Part shown: positions 1 to 9,168 of the stretch, piece by piece | How positions within the stretch are numbered: the first letter of the stretch is position 1 | Layout: the number at the start of each line of letters is the position of its first letter | NCBI GenBank assembly: GCA_030837625.1 | Contig: JAUPKF010000009.1 | Span: 1-39,906, forward strand | Direction: 5' to 3' | Source: Patescibacteria group bacterium | GTDB taxonomy: Bacteria; Patescibacteriota; Minisyncoccia; Moranbacterales; UBA2206 | DNA length: 39,906 bases | Notes under the pieces: generated by a model | What the model was told of the DNA's origin: nothing | The model's input: the letters and a program-made list of their open reading frames with translations, nothing else | Database searches by the model: none | Made by a program: the position numbers and the translations under genes

Positions 1-515
1 TTATTTGGAATTTGTAATTTTGAATTTGTAATTTTATTAGAAATTAGGTAATTAGGTGAATTAGAAATTTGACTCAACTCTGTTCCCCGCAAAATCACCC
101 ATCTCGGAAAATCCTCTTTAGTAAGAAGTACGTACGAAAATGACCTATCATCTTTCCCATCGACATTATATTTCGGCTGTAGTTTTTTAATCAAAGACTG
201 CTCTAAAATATACGCTTCCAAAACCGTATCCGTTTTTCTTATTTCAATATCCGCCACCTCGCCAATCATCACCTCAATCGGCCGGTTGCCATATATTTTA
301 GGATTTGTAGGGGTTTGATTTATCAAACCCTGTTTACTCCCGGGTTCAATAAATTGAACCCCTACAAAATACGAATTCACCCTGTCTTTCAAACTCCCCG
401 CCTTCCCAACGTAAATAATCCCGCCGTTTTTATCCTTAAAAATATACACGCCGGGAGAAGACGGGAGGGATTTGAGTTTTTGATTGACTTTTCTTGAATT
501 ATGTAGTATTTTCAT
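1..515 (-). CDS. uvrC: UvrC, excinuclease ABC subunit C (N-terminal part, runs off left edge)
   Basis: UvrC makes the two incisions around a lesion after UvrA and UvrB have recognised it. The visible 171 residues start with the GIY-YIG nuclease domain: GVYIFKDKNGGIIYVGKAG at about residues 27-45, then the family's conserved ADIE...T..VLEAYILEQSLIKK segment and KYNVDGKDDRSFSY near residues 115-130. The ATG at 515-513 fits the usual UvrC start. The frame is open to base 1, so the gene continues outside the window. Residues of about 49-70 are encoded by a palindromic repeat, and the last visible 25 or so codons are spacer-type AT-rich repeat; both are in frame. Either the protein tolerates these insertions or the gene is decaying. 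It reads away from the 661-1314 gene. Confidence 0.9.
   Translation of the reverse strand, partial: MKILHNSRKVNQKLKSLPSSPGVYIFKDKNGGIIYVGKAGSLKDRVNSYFVGVQFIEPGSKQGLINQTPTNPKIYGNRPIEVMIGEVADIEIRKTDTVLEAYILEQSLIKKLQPKYNVDGKDDRSFSYVLLTKEDFPRWVILRGTELSQISNSPNYLISNKITNSKLQIPN
304..368. repeat. Palindromic repeat inside uvrC, in frame
   Basis: The ends are an inverted repeat, TTTGTAGGGG and CCCCTACAAA. Two internal palindromes, GGTTTGATTTATCAAACC and GGTTCAATAAATTGAACC, make a nested hairpin. The element is read through in frame by uvrC. Confidence 0.8.
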
Positions 516-523
516 AGAATTCT

Positions 524-551
524 TTGACAATTTACGAATCCTTGCTAACAA
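524..551 (+). promoter_or_regulatory. Candidate sigma-70 promoter for the 661-1314 gene
   Basis: TTGACA at 524-529 and TAACAA at 546-551 are 16 bp apart, with TGC just before the -10. The 5' leader would be about 100 bases. It holds a small hairpin (CTGTT/AACAG near 562-578), and a later ACTGTT lies just before the Shine-Dalgarno sequence. Confidence 0.5.
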
Positions 552-660
552 TGCCCCTGTTTTTGACGAACAGTCAGAAAGATGGACAAAATATATAGTA
601 ATCAGGACAACATTTTATGAGAGCCATATTCAAACTGAACTGTTTTATAAGGAGAACATC

Positions 661-1314
661 ATGGAAAAGTGGCAAGGCTACACAGGACCATTTGACAACC
701 TCAAAGAAGAAATAATCAGAATATTTGAGGAACGGGCTGGCTTATCGCCAAAAATGAGCTACATGCCAAAAATTGCCAACGTCTCGCCCTATTTTTACAA
801 TGGACAGGAGTTTTTCTCGTGCGATATGTACCGAATGCACGGAATTGGTGGCGAGATAGAGGGTATCAAATTCAAAATCGATTTCGGGAGTGCTTGGGGA
901 CGCGGTTTCGTTTTTACTCAAGATCCCGGAAGGCCTCCGCATTTTCACTTCCACTCAATTTCCCGCATCCAGATTCCCGGAAAAATACTTGACCTATTTC
1001 TGGGCTATCCAAAGTATTATGTCTACACGGGCGAAGGTTCTATTGAACCTCATGAATTTCTTAACTTAATGATTCATCATCAAAGAAAATCCCCTCTCGT
1101 CCTTGCCTATGAGCCCAGAACCAGCGACATCCGTTATTATTCTAAAGTTCTTCATGTACAAACAAAGTTGGTACTAGTGCGTCAGTCAAACTTGGAAAGC
1201 TTTCCCAAGGAATTACCCTTCGAAAAGCTCTATCGCGAATGGGAATTTTTTTTCCGCCATCTTATCGATGTGCTGAAATCCGGCCCCGTCATGACCAAGC
1301 ATATCGTCAAATGA
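661..1314 (+). CDS. Uncharacterised soluble protein, 217 residues
   Basis: I do not recognise this family. The start at 661 is chosen because AAGGAG lies 6 bases before the ATG, a strong Shine-Dalgarno site that few genes in this window have. The frame is also open upstream to 484, but that would overlap uvrC. The protein has no signal peptide or membrane segment. It is rich in aromatic residues and His (a PHFHFHS stretch near residue 95) and mixed in charge. It stands alone, divergent from uvrC and convergent with uvrA, with its own promoter and a clear terminator. This autonomous layout resembles the orphan genes at 35.3-36.7 kb. Function unknown; that the ORF is a real gene is likely from its signals. 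Confidence 0.7.
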   Translation: MEKWQGYTGPFDNLKEEIIRIFEERAGLSPKMSYMPKIANVSPYFYNGQEFFSCDMYRMHGIGGEIEGIKFKIDFGSAWGRGFVFTQDPGRPPHFHFHSISRIQIPGKILDLFLGYPKYYVYTGEGSIEPHEFLNLMIHHQRKSPLVLAYEPRTSDIRYYSKVLHVQTKLVLVRQSNLESFPKELPFEKLYREWEFFFRHLIDVLKSGPVMTKHIVK

Positions 1315-1367
1315 CAAATCCCTCTTTGGTTACAGCATTGAGACGCCCAGTCCTCACCCCGCCCCCT

Positions 1368-1399
1368 ACCGAGTTCGTCCACGACGAGCTCGGTTTTTT
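1368..1399 (+). terminator. Rho-independent terminator of the 661-1314 gene
   Basis: ACCGAG-TTCGTC pairs with GACGA-GCTCGGT around a 3-base loop, followed by six T. Confidence 0.9.
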
Positions 1400-1418
1400 G
1401 TTTCTCCCTACGAATTAC

Positions 1419-1570
1419 CTGCCTACCGGCAGGCAGGCAAATCTGTACAAATATACGAATTATTTTTTATATCCCTTATTATTTTGCATTTTGAATTGTC
1501 ATTTTGATTTTTGAGATTTGCATTTTGATTTTTTCTCGCTTTATACTTTATACTTTCTACTTAATACTTT
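1419..1570. repeat. Spacer repeats between two convergent genes
   Basis: A perfect GC-rich palindrome (CCTGCCTACCGGCAGGCAGG, 1419-1438) is followed by AT-rich near-repeats of TTTTGCATTTTGA type and then TATACTTTCTACTTAA type. No coding sequence is apparent. The same word families recur at 21301-21410. Confidence 0.7.
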
Positions 1571-4552
1571 CTACTTTCTATTTAATGCTTCCCGAAGATA
1601 CCGTCCCGTCCAACTCTCCTTATAATATTTGCTGACTTCTTCCGGCGTGCCGCTGACAATCAGCTTTCCGCCGCCCGCCCCGCCCTCGGGACCAAGGTCA
1701 ATTATCCAGTCGGCGGTTTTGATGACATCCATATTATGTTCGATAACAACTACGGTGTTGCCCGCATCAACCAGCCGGTTCAATACTCCCAAAAGTTTTT
1801 TAATGTCATCGAAATGCAAACCGGTGGTCGGTTCGTCAAGAATATACAAAGTGTCGCCCGTGGCGCGGCGAGAAAGTTCTGTGGCTAGTTTTATTCTCTG
1901 AGCTTCCCCGCCGGAAAGAGTGGTGGCGGCTTGGCCGAGCTGGATATAGCCCAAGCCCACATCTTCCAAAACCGCCAATTTGTCATGGATTTGCGGAAAA
2001 TTTTTAAAGAATTCCCGTCCCTCACTGACGGTCATCTCCAGCACTTCGGAAATATTTTTGTTTTTGTATTTCACTTTTAGCGTTTCACTATTATAGCGCT
2101 TCCCGCTGCACACGTCGCAGGGCAAATAGACATCCGGCATAAATTGCATCTCGATCTTGAGCTGGCCGTCGCCCTGGCAATTGTCGCATCTCCCGCCTTT
2201 AACATTGAAAGAAAATCTTCCTGGGCCGTATCCCCGTGTCTTGGCGTCACGAGTTTGGGCAAAAAGATCCCGAATCGACGTAAACAGACCGGTATAAGTG
2301 GCGGGGTTGGAGCGCGGAGTGCGGCCAATGGGTGACTGGTCGATCATTATAACCTTGTTGATATGGTGCGCGCCGACAATTTCCGAGTGTTTTCCTGGAC
2401 GGTCAAGTGAGCGCATGATTTTTGATGCCAGGGATTTGTATAATATTTCTTCTACCAAAGTGGATTTTCCCGAACCGGAAACTCCCGTCACGCAAGTAAG
2501 CACTTTGAGTGGAAACTCGACAGTAACATTTTTCAAATTATGCTCCCGCGCGCCACGAACAACGATACTTTTTTTATTTTTCATGGGTCGGCGAAATTTT
2601 GGAATTTCTATTTCCAAGTCGCCTCTAAGATAACTTGCTGTCAATGACTTTTTATTTTTAATCACCTCTTCCGGCGCTCCTTGGGCCACAATCTCTCCGC
2701 CCAGCTTTCCCGCTCCCGGACCGATGTCCACCAAATAGTCCGCCGCGCGCATCGTTTCTTCGTCATGCTCCACTACGATCAAGGTGTTGCCGATGTCTCG
2801 GAGTTCCAAAAGTGTTTCCAGGAGCTTGGCGTTGTCTCGGGCATGCAGACCGATAGAGGGCTCGTCCATTATGTAGAGTACGCCGACTAGTTGCGAGCCG
2901 ATCTGGGACGCCAGGCGGATCCGTTGTGATTCTCCGCCGGCCAGGGTATTGGCGGCCCGACCCAAAGAGAGATACCCGAGTCCCACGTTTTCCAAAAAAC
3001 CCAAACGGCTGATTATTTCTTTCAAAATTCGTCCGGCAATAATTTTTTCATTTTTATTCAACTCCAGTTTCTTGAAAAAATCCAGCGACTCATTCACGAA
3101 AATACCAGAAATCTCGCTGATATTCCTACTGCCTACCGTAACCAGCAAAACTTCTTTTTTATAGCGCGTCCCGCGGCAAACCGAACAGGGATTTTGGGAC
3201 ATATATTTTTCAATATCAGAGCGTACCGCGTCCGAATCGGTCTTATAATACCGATCCTGAAGATAACCAACCGCTCCGCGCCAACTCATATTATATTTCC
3301 AGCTAGAACCGGTTTTCGAGCGCAAAGTAACGGGTATTTCTTCGGCATCTTCTTCACTCACCATATCATTAACGTTTGGCGCGCCAAACATCAAGATATT
3401 GAGATCATCTTCCGGCAAGTCCCGCAGGCGTACGTTATCTTTAATATGAAAATGATTGGTCACCGCCCTAAGAATCGTTCCCTGCCAATTATTTTTCTTG
3501 TAACTCCAGGGCATAATCGCCCCTTCGGCGATAGTTTTGTTTTTATCCGGCGCCACCAACTCCGGATCAATTTCCTTTTTCACGCCCAGCCCTTCGCAAG
3601 CCGGACATGCGCCAAACGGACTATTAAACGAAAATAACCGCGGCTCAAGATCAGGAAAGGAAATATCATGAATCGGACAAGAAAGTTTTTGATTAAAGAT
3701 TAGTTCCTTAAAGGCGGTTTTGGATTTTGTATTTTGAGATTTTGCATTTATTTGGAATTTGTGATTTGTGATTTGTGATTTTATCTTGACAAGTCCTTCC
3801 GACAGTTTTAAAGATTTTTCGACACTCTCGAATATCCGCGAAATATTATCGCTTGAAATCTCTACCGCATCGACTAAAATGTCAATCGTGTGTTTTTTGT
3901 AGCGTTCCAATTTCACCCGCTCACCGATTTTGGAATCGAGTTCATATTTTTTTCCATTGATATACGCCGCCGAAAAACCGCGCCGAAACATTTCCGAGAG
4001 CATTGTTGAATATTCCCCTTTCCGATCTCGTACCACCGGAGACAAAATCTCAACACTTGGACATTTGATGTCCTTTGCATTCTTGGACATCAAATGTCCA
4101 AGCGGTCCGCACGAATCAATTATTCGATCTACAATTTCATCCGTTGACAACTTGGCAATCTCTCGCCCGCACTCCGAGCAATGCGGCCGGCCGATTTTAG
4201 CGTACAATAATCTTAAATAATCATGGATCTCCGTTACAGTTCCAACCGTTGAACGAGGATTATGCGAAGCGGCTTTTTGGTCGATAGAAATAGCCGGCGA
4301 CAACCCTTCGATATAGTCTACATCCGGTTTATCCATCTGCCCCAAAAACTGCCTGGCGTAAGAAGACAAACTTTCCAAATAACGGCGCTGCCCCTCGGCG
4401 AAAATGGTATCAAAAGCCAGCGTGGACTTCCCCGAACCGGAAATCCCCGTAAAAACTATAACCTTGTCGCGAGGCAATTCTAAATCAATATTCTTTAGAT
4501 TATGCTCGCGTGCACCCTTTATAATAATCTTATCCATAAAATCATTTACCAC
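1571..4552 (-). CDS. uvrA: UvrA, excinuclease ABC subunit A
   Basis: UvrA is the ATP-dependent damage sensor of nucleotide excision repair and loads UvrB. Two ABC ATPase modules are present: Walker [10 protein letters not shown] at residues 36-44 and GVSGSGKST in the second half. The signatures are [12 protein letters not shown] and [12 protein letters not shown], with Walker B regions [11 protein letters not shown] and [11 protein letters not shown]. Zinc-binding Cys pairs are seen (CSECG, CPACEG, CSVCRG, CDNCQG, CDVCSG). The length of 993 is slightly above the usual 940 or so, partly because about 25 residues near 255-279 are translated spacer-type repeat. The start is either GTG at 4552, with AGGGGAAG about 9 bases upstream, or ATG at 4537, which begins the family's usual MDKIIIKGA; the second matches homologues better. 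It is close to uvrC but not in an operon with it. Confidence 0.97.
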   Translation of the reverse strand: MVNDFMDKIIIKGAREHNLKNIDLELPRDKVIVFTGISGSGKSTLAFDTIFAEGQRRYLESLSSYARQFLGQMDKPDVDYIEGLSPAISIDQKAASHNPRSTVGTVTEIHDYLRLLYAKIGRPHCSECGREIAKLSTDEIVDRIIDSCGPLGHLMSKNAKDIKCPSVEILSPVVRDRKGEYSTMLSEMFRRGFSAAYINGKKYELDSKIGERVKLERYKKHTIDILVDAVEISSDNISRIFESVEKSLKLSEGLVKIKSQITNHKFQINAKSQNTKSKTAFKELIFNQKLSCPIHDISFPDLEPRLFSFNSPFGACPACEGLGVKKEIDPELVAPDKNKTIAEGAIMPWSYKKNNWQGTILRAVTNHFHIKDNVRLRDLPEDDLNILMFGAPNVNDMVSEEDAEEIPVTLRSKTGSSWKYNMSWRGAVGYLQDRYYKTDSDAVRSDIEKYMSQNPCSVCRGTRYKKEVLLVTVGSRNISEISGIFVNESLDFFKKLELNKNEKIIAGRILKEIISRLGFLENVGLGYLSLGRAANTLAGGESQRIRLASQIGSQLVGVLYIMDEPSIGLHARDNAKLLETLLELRDIGNTLIVVEHDEETMRAADYLVDIGPGAGKLGGEIVAQGAPEEVIKNKKSLTASYLRGDLEIEIPKFRRPMKNKKSIVVRGAREHNLKNVTVEFPLKVLTCVTGVSGSGKSTLVEEILYKSLASKIMRSLDRPGKHSEIVGAHHINKVIMIDQSPIGRTPRSNPATYTGLFTSIRDLFAQTRDAKTRGYGPGRFSFNVKGGRCDNCQGDGQLKIEMQFMPDVYLPCDVCSGKRYNSETLKVKYKNKNISEVLEMTVSEGREFFKNFPQIHDKLAVLEDVGLGYIQLGQAATTLSGGEAQRIKLATELSRRATGDTLYILDEPTTGLHFDDIKKLLGVLNRLVDAGNTVVVIEHNMDVIKTADWIIDLGPEGGAGGGKLIVSGTPEEVSKYYKESWTGRYLREALNRK
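3718..3790. repeat. Spacer-type AT-rich repeat inserted in frame in uvrA
   Basis: Repeated words of TTTGTGATTTGTGATTTG type, the same as those in the spacers at 7590-7723. They encode residues of about 255-279, a Lys/Asn/Gln/Ser-rich stretch just before the conserved [20 protein letters not shown]. Confidence 0.8.
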
Positions 4553-4643
4553 GCCGAAAGACTTCCCCTTTCGAGTACTCTGCTATTAGTTTTCCTTATT
4601 ACATTTATAATACGTTTATGGCTAAAGTATATTCTCTAAAAAT

Positions 4644-5144
4644 CTACTTCATCCTCACCACGTAAGTCACTCTGGTTTTTCTTTTGTATCCCCGGCGCCT
4701 TTTTTCCACTTGAGGCGACCGGCGCACCTCTTTTTTCTGAACACGCGTCCGATGGTCGACTCGGGCGTATTTCTCAAACATTCTTTTTTCCGCTTTCAGC
4801 GCCCCGGCCTCGTCCGAACCGAAGTGATGGGAAATTTCATGCCAAATAGTTTTATATACCCGCCGACGGATTGTTTCGACAGTTTTCGCCCCTTCCATTA
4901 TAGCATTCCGAAAAAGAGAAACTTTGTCCGGCACCGCGGCATGAAGCCGATTGGTCTGTTCAAAGCCCTGATATAGCCCCAAAAGCGCGTACCCTCGCGT
5001 AAGCCGGCATTCCTTGACTTGCGAGCGAGTCGGCCGGTCATCAATTACAAAAACCAGATTATGCATCCTTTTTAACAGCCTTTTAGGCGCCATTTGTACG
5101 GCTTCAATCGCCCACTGGTCAATTTTTTTTCTGGAAATTTTCAT
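4644..5144 (-). CDS. Putative zincin-type metallopeptidase (PF06262-like)
   Basis: The signature HEISHHFGSDE at about residues 101-111 is the HExxHxxG...E motif of the small 'possible zincin' metallopeptidase family, in which two His and a downstream acidic residue would bind zinc. Family members are normally about 115-130 residues; this one is 166, with a very basic Lys/Arg-rich tail of about 40 residues after the active site that might bind nucleic acid. The start at 5144 (MKISRKKIDQW) matches the family's N-terminus; an ATG 18 codons upstream is possible but has no better ribosome site. There is no signal peptide, so it is probably cytoplasmic. It is divergent from the DUF4446-infB operon. 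The substrate is unknown. Confidence 0.75.
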   Translation of the reverse strand: MKISRKKIDQWAIEAVQMAPKRLLKRMHNLVFVIDDRPTRSQVKECRLTRGYALLGLYQGFEQTNRLHAAVPDKVSLFRNAIMEGAKTVETIRRRVYKTIWHEISHHFGSDEAGALKAEKRMFEKYARVDHRTRVQKKEVRRSPQVEKRRRGYKRKTRVTYVVRMK

Positions 5145-5229
5145 TCTATTATAACCTTTAAGCTTATCGAAAATACAGCTTAACATATATTTTTTCAAAG
5201 CGCAATTTTTCCGTTTTTTTCGTATTTTC

Positions 5230-5258
5230 TTTACATAATGCGATTTAGATGCTAGCCT
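5230..5258 (+). promoter_or_regulatory. Candidate promoter of the DUF4446-infB-rbfA operon
   Basis: TTTACA (5230-5235), a 17-bp spacer ending in ATGC, then TAGCCT (5253-5258). The start codon of the first gene is 33 bases downstream. Confidence 0.6.
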
Positions 5259-5291
5259 TAAACAAATGAACAGCGTTTATTTCCCTTATTT

Positions 5292-5804
5292 ATGAACGTC
5301 CTCGAAAATTTAGCGCGAAATAACTTGACATTTATTATGCTGGTACTGTCCGGACTGATCGGCCTGCTTCTTTTTTGGATAATATTTTTGCATTTTCGAC
5401 TAAAAACAATCCAAAAAAGAAACATCCGACTTTTTTCCGGCGAGAAAACTGAAAATTTGGAAGATGTGCTGGTTAAACAAGCGGAAAACATCAAATCGTT
5501 AGATAAAGACATCCAAGAGCTGTATAATATTTCTAATCAAATAAACACTTTGTCTTTTAGAGGATTCCATAAGATAGGCTTAATACGCTTCAATCCGTTC
5601 AAAGAAGTCGGGGGCGATCAAAGCTTTTCTCTGGCTCTTCTCAATGGAAAGAATAACGGCCTAACCATCAGCTCTCTCTTTACCCGAGAAGGCGCCAGGA
5701 TATACGCCAAATCAATAACTGCGGGAAAAGCTGAAAAATACCCCCTCACCAAGGAAGAAGAGGAGGCGATTAGAACAGCTATGAAGCCAGAATCTAAAAA
5801 ATAA
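5292..5804 (+). CDS. DUF4446 family membrane-anchored protein
   Basis: 170 residues. One transmembrane segment lies at about residues 12-33 ([19 protein letters not shown]), then a coiled-coil-like region (about 45-80), then the DUF4446 core: [31 protein letters not shown]...[20 protein letters not shown]. In this family the cytoplasmic domain follows a single N-terminal anchor; its biochemical role is unknown. It opens an operon with infB, whose start is 9 bases after its stop. The family assignment is confident; nothing in the sequence suggests enzymatic residues. Confidence 0.88.
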   Translation: MNVLENLARNNLTFIMLVLSGLIGLLLFWIIFLHFRLKTIQKRNIRLFSGEKTENLEDVLVKQAENIKSLDKDIQELYNISNQINTLSFRGFHKIGLIRFNPFKEVGGDQSFSLALLNGKNNGLTISSLFTREGARIYAKSITAGKAEKYPLTKEEEEAIRTAMKPESKK

Positions 5805-5813
5805 TTTATCAAT

Positions 5814-7592
5814 ATGCCGGAAGAAAATTCCAAAAGGATCAACTTGCCACCGCTTATCACTGTCAAGAAGTTCAGTGAGGTTTTGAATTTGCCGGTAGGC
5901 ACAGTGATAACGGAGCTGATGAAAAACGGAATTTTGGCGACTATCAACGAAAAGATAGACTTTGAAACAGCCTCCATTATCGCCCAAGACCTTGGATACG
6001 AAGTCGGAGAAGAGGCGACCGAGACAAAAGACGGGATGACATTGGAAAAACTTCTGGATATCTTGAAACAGGAAAAGGAATCTGGCGAAAACCTTCGAAA
6101 ACGCCCGCCAATCGTAACCATTTTGGGGCACGTCGACCACGGAAAGACCACTCTTTTGGATACCATCCGGAAAACCAGCGTGGTGGAAAAAGAATCGGGA
6201 GGAATCACCCAACATATCAATGCCTACCAGGTCAAGAAAAAAGGACGATTGATTACTTTTGTGGACACGCCGGGACACGAAGCTTTCAGCGCCATGCGTG
6301 AACGCGGAGTCAGTTTGGCTGATATCGCAGTCTTGGTAGTGGCGGCTGATGACGGAGTCCGTCCGCAAACCAGAGAGGTTATTGAATATCTCTTGTCCAA
6401 AAAAATTCCCACTGTTGTAGCGATAAACAAAATCGACAAACCGGAAGCCAACCCACAAAGAGTCAAACAAGAGCTGGCCGATAACGGAATTCTTCTGGAA
6501 GAATGGGGCGGAGAGGTTTTGAGCGCCAAGATAAGCGCCAAACAAAATATTGGCATTGATGATCTTTTGGATAATATATTACTCCTTGATGAAGTCGATA
6601 ATTTCAAGTCCGATTGGAAGCGTGACGCGCTGGGAATCGTTTTGGAATCCCATCTGGATCCGCAAAAGGGGCCAGTAGCCACGGCACTCATAAAAACCGG
6701 CACACTCAAGGAAGGCCAGGACATCATCGCCGGAAAAACCTTCGGGCGGGTGCGCCGCATTGAAAACTTCTTAGGAAAAAGAATTCTGGAGGCTGGACCG
6801 GGAACTCCGATAAGCGTCATCGGCCTGAACGAAGCTCCGGCTTCCAACGAAGTTATCCAAGTTGTCACCAAATCCACCGCCAAGGCCATGTCGCATGAAG
6901 CCAGAAGAGGACGCTACGGGGAGGTGTCGGAAAACCTGAGCGCGCAAAAGATAATGAAAACCATCGCTGACGAAAAAATCAAGCGGCTTAATATAATCCT
7001 AAAATCGGACGTTCAGGGCTCACTGGAAGCCATTGAACAAATTCTGGGCGAGATTAAGTCGGAAGAAGTCGCCATTGACTATGTCAGCACCGGTGTCGGA
7101 AACATCACTGAAACCGACATCCGCCTGGCGGAAAGTTCGAACGCGGCCATATTCGGCTTCAACGTGGACGCCACGCCGGTTGCCAAAAGAATGGCTCAAA
7201 ACACCAAAGTAGAAATTAAGAGCTACAAAATAATTTACGAGCTGGTGGAAGATATTAAAAACCGCCTGATTGAAATGCTTCCGCCGGAGATAGAACGGAC
7301 AGACTTCGGAAAAATGAAAGTGCTGGCGGTTTTCAAAACAGGCAAGAAAGATATGATTGTTGGGGGACGAATAATCTCCGGGAAGATAGTCCGGGGCTCT
7401 CTCGCGGAGGTTCTGCGGGAAGAAAATGTTGTTGGTAAAGGAGCCTTGGACAATCTCCAAGAAAATAAAATCAACGTGGATGAATGCGTGTCCGGCAAAG
7501 AATGCGGCATCACTTTTCTTGGAGAAACTAAGATAAAAGAAGGTGATGTGATTGTTAATTACAAAGAGGAAGTCAAAAAGAAGACCTTATAG
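5814..7592 (+). CDS. infB: Translation initiation factor IF-2
   Basis: The GTPase that brings initiator tRNA to the ribosome. Residues of about 15-65 form the IF2N helical domain. The G motifs are GHVDHGKT (105-112), DTPGH (151-155) and NKID (205-208), followed by the beta-barrel domains II to IV, ending in [20 protein letters not shown]. At 592 residues it is a short bacterial IF-2 lacking the long disordered N-terminal extension of E. coli (890), as is common in reduced genomes. It lies 9 bases after the DUF4446 gene and upstream of rbfA, the usual infB-rbfA order. Confidence 0.98.
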   Translation: MPEENSKRINLPPLITVKKFSEVLNLPVGTVITELMKNGILATINEKIDFETASIIAQDLGYEVGEEATETKDGMTLEKLLDILKQEKESGENLRKRPPIVTILGHVDHGKTTLLDTIRKTSVVEKESGGITQHINAYQVKKKGRLITFVDTPGHEAFSAMRERGVSLADIAVLVVAADDGVRPQTREVIEYLLSKKIPTVVAINKIDKPEANPQRVKQELADNGILLEEWGGEVLSAKISAKQNIGIDDLLDNILLLDEVDNFKSDWKRDALGIVLESHLDPQKGPVATALIKTGTLKEGQDIIAGKTFGRVRRIENFLGKRILEAGPGTPISVIGLNEAPASNEVIQVVTKSTAKAMSHEARRGRYGEVSENLSAQKIMKTIADEKIKRLNIILKSDVQGSLEAIEQILGEIKSEEVAIDYVSTGVGNITETDIRLAESSNAAIFGFNVDATPVAKRMAQNTKVEIKSYKIIYELVEDIKNRLIEMLPPEIERTDFGKMKVLAVFKTGKKDMIVGGRIISGKIVRGSLAEVLREENVVGKGALDNLQENKINVDECVSGKECGITFLGETKIKEGDVIVNYKEEVKKKTL

Positions 7593-7723
7593 AAATTACA
7601 AATTCAAAATCACAAATCACAAATAAATTACAATATCAAAATCTAAATATCAAAACTGCTCTTGAATTTTGGATATTGTGATTTTGGATTTATTTGGAAA
7701 TTGGGATTTTGGATTTTGGATTT
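7590..7723. repeat. Long AT-rich inverted repeat between infB and rbfA
   Basis: The left arm words (AAATCACAAATCACAAATAA, CAATATCAAAAT) are mirrored by the right arm (TTTTGGATATTGTGATTTT, GGATTTATTTGG), giving a long imperfect hairpin that ends exactly at the rbfA ATG. The frame is open through the repeat and could add 21 residues to RbfA, but these do not resemble the family. Confidence 0.7.
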
Positions 7724-7724
7724 A

Positions 7725-8054
7725 ATGGCAGGAAGAGTACAAAGGATAAACGAGCTGATCAAAGTCCACATTAACGATATCATCCTCAAAGACCTCTCTC
7801 TCAAAGAGGGTGTTTTTGTTACGATTTCCAAAGTTGACACTACGCCTGATCTTCGCTATACTCGAGTGTTCGTAAGCATTTTTCCGGAACGCGAGATTGG
7901 ATACGCCGTAAAAACACTGAAACGGGAATTGTACAAGATACAAGGAGCGCTGAACCAAAAACTGCATATGAAGCCCCTGCCCAGAATCGAGTTCAGAGTT
8001 GATATGACCGAGTCAAGGGCGGATGAAATTGAGAAGCTTTTAAAAGAACTATAG
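7725..8054 (+). CDS. rbfA: Ribosome-binding factor A
   Basis: RbfA helps the late maturation of 16S rRNA in the 30S subunit. The 109 residues show the KH-like fold pattern: MAGRVQRINELIKVHINDII, then DLRYTRVFVSIFPE, then LKRELYKIQGALNQKLHMKPLPRIEFRVD. The start at 7725 is taken because the homologous N-terminus begins there and the upstream open frame is only translated repeat. It follows infB with a repeat-filled gap, probably the same transcript. Confidence 0.95.
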   Translation: MAGRVQRINELIKVHINDIILKDLSLKEGVFVTISKVDTTPDLRYTRVFVSIFPEREIGYAVKTLKRELYKIQGALNQKLHMKPLPRIEFRVDMTESRADEIEKLLKEL

Positions 8055-8141
8055 GCCGATTCGAATCTACGAATGAATCCGAATTCACGAATTTATTCGT
8101 AGATTCGCAGATTCGCGCGCATTTGTAGATTCGAATCGGTT
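8055..8141. repeat. Imperfect hairpin of TTCGTAGATTCG-type repeats
   Basis: CCGATTCGAATCTACGAAT and its mirror ATTTGTAGATTCGAATCGG enclose more copies of the same word. A TTTTATTTT run follows, so it could end the infB-rbfA transcript. It directly precedes nrnA. Confidence 0.7.
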
Positions 8142-8148
8142 TTATTTT

Positions 8149-9108
8149 ATGCAAAATTTCGCCCAAGAATTTCATACTCTTAATTATGTCATCAAAGAAA
8201 CTGATAGTATATTGCTATTCGCACATTCGCGTCCGGACGGCGACACTGTCGGGTCAGTTCTGGCTCTGAAAAATTATATCCGATCCCTTGGGAAAAAAGT
8301 CGACATCGCTTGCTTCGACCCCTTCCCTTCCTATTTGCTTCCTCTTATTAAAGAAAGTTTTGAGTTTCCCGAGCACCTAAACATTTTTGATTATAAATTA
8401 ATAATTGCCGCTGACAGCGTGGAACGGGGGTTTCAAAAAATATTGCCTCTTCTTGACAGTTCCCAAGTCACGGCGCTTATCGACCATCATCCCGATATCA
8501 CTATTCAAGGAGACATCAATATCATTGATCCGAATTATTCCTCAGTTTGCGAAATCATCTACAACTTTTTTACCAAAAACGAAATCGAGATTAACCGCGA
8601 AACGGCCACTTATCTGCTCTTGGGAATCCTTTCTGACACCGGAACTTTCCAGCACTCCAACACCACCCCGCGCGTAATGGAAATCGCTTCACAGTTGATG
8701 AAAAAAGGAGCGCCAATGTCCAAAATTGTCGACACCACCTTTGCCAACAAAAAAATTTCCACTCTGAAATTGTGGGGGAAAGCTTTTGAGAAAGCCAAAA
8801 TAAACTCTGCTAACGGAATGATTGCTTCAGTCTTAACCAAGGAAGAATTAGAAGAATGCGATGCCAGCACGGAAGACATCGCCCAAGTGGCCGGCATTCT
8901 TAACACCGTACCTGGCACAAAATTTTCCTTGATCTTATCCGAACGCGAAGGCGGAATCGTGAAAGGCTCTCTTCGCAGCGAAGAATACAAGGGCGTGGAT
9001 GTATCAAAAGTTGCCGCGTCTTTCGGCGGCGGCGGACACCGCCTCGCCAGCGGCTTTGAAATGAAAGGAAAAATAGTCGAAACGGAAGAAGGATGGAGAA
9101 TTGTTTAA
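8149..9108 (+). CDS. nrnA: DHH/DHHA1 phosphoesterase, NrnA-like oligoribonuclease
   Basis: NrnA-type enzymes degrade very short RNAs and dephosphorylate pAp using Mn2+. The 319 residues contain HSRPDGDTVGS (26-36), the AADS acidic motif (87-90) and DHHPD (112-116), all metal ligands of the DHH domain. The DHHA1 domain ends with FGGGGHRLASGF (GGGGH at 293-297), which binds the substrate's RNA. All key residues are present and the length is typical of NrnA (about 315). Location downstream of rbfA is common (infB-rbfA-nrnA). A RecJ-type role is less likely because RecJ is much longer. Confidence 0.93.
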   Translation: MQNFAQEFHTLNYVIKETDSILLFAHSRPDGDTVGSVLALKNYIRSLGKKVDIACFDPFPSYLLPLIKESFEFPEHLNIFDYKLIIAADSVERGFQKILPLLDSSQVTALIDHHPDITIQGDINIIDPNYSSVCEIIYNFFTKNEIEINRETATYLLLGILSDTGTFQHSNTTPRVMEIASQLMKKGAPMSKIVDTTFANKKISTLKLWGKAFEKAKINSANGMIASVLTKEELEECDASTEDIAQVAGILNTVPGTKFSLILSEREGGIVKGSLRSEEYKGVDVSKVAASFGGGGHRLASGFEMKGKIVETEEGWRIV

Positions 9109-9109
9109 A

Positions 9110-9168
9110 TTGCTAAATTGTTATATTGTTAAATTGTTATAGCCATTAAGCAATTTAACCATTTAACA
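9110..9168. repeat. ATTGTTAAATTG-type spacer repeat
   Basis: AAATTGTTATATTGTTAAATTG is mirrored by AATTTAACCATTTAACAA, making an AT-only hairpin that ends at the nfo start codon. Confidence 0.65.

Noticed and set aside
484-660. N-terminal extension of the 661-1314 gene from 484
   Set aside because: It would overlap uvrC and bypass the strong AAGGAG site at 649-654.
5618-6545. Long minus-strand frames opposite infB
   Set aside because: Shadow frames of a clearly conserved infB; the translations have no family features.
7662-7724. RbfA N-terminal extension
   Set aside because: The extra residues are translated repeat; the family starts at 7725.
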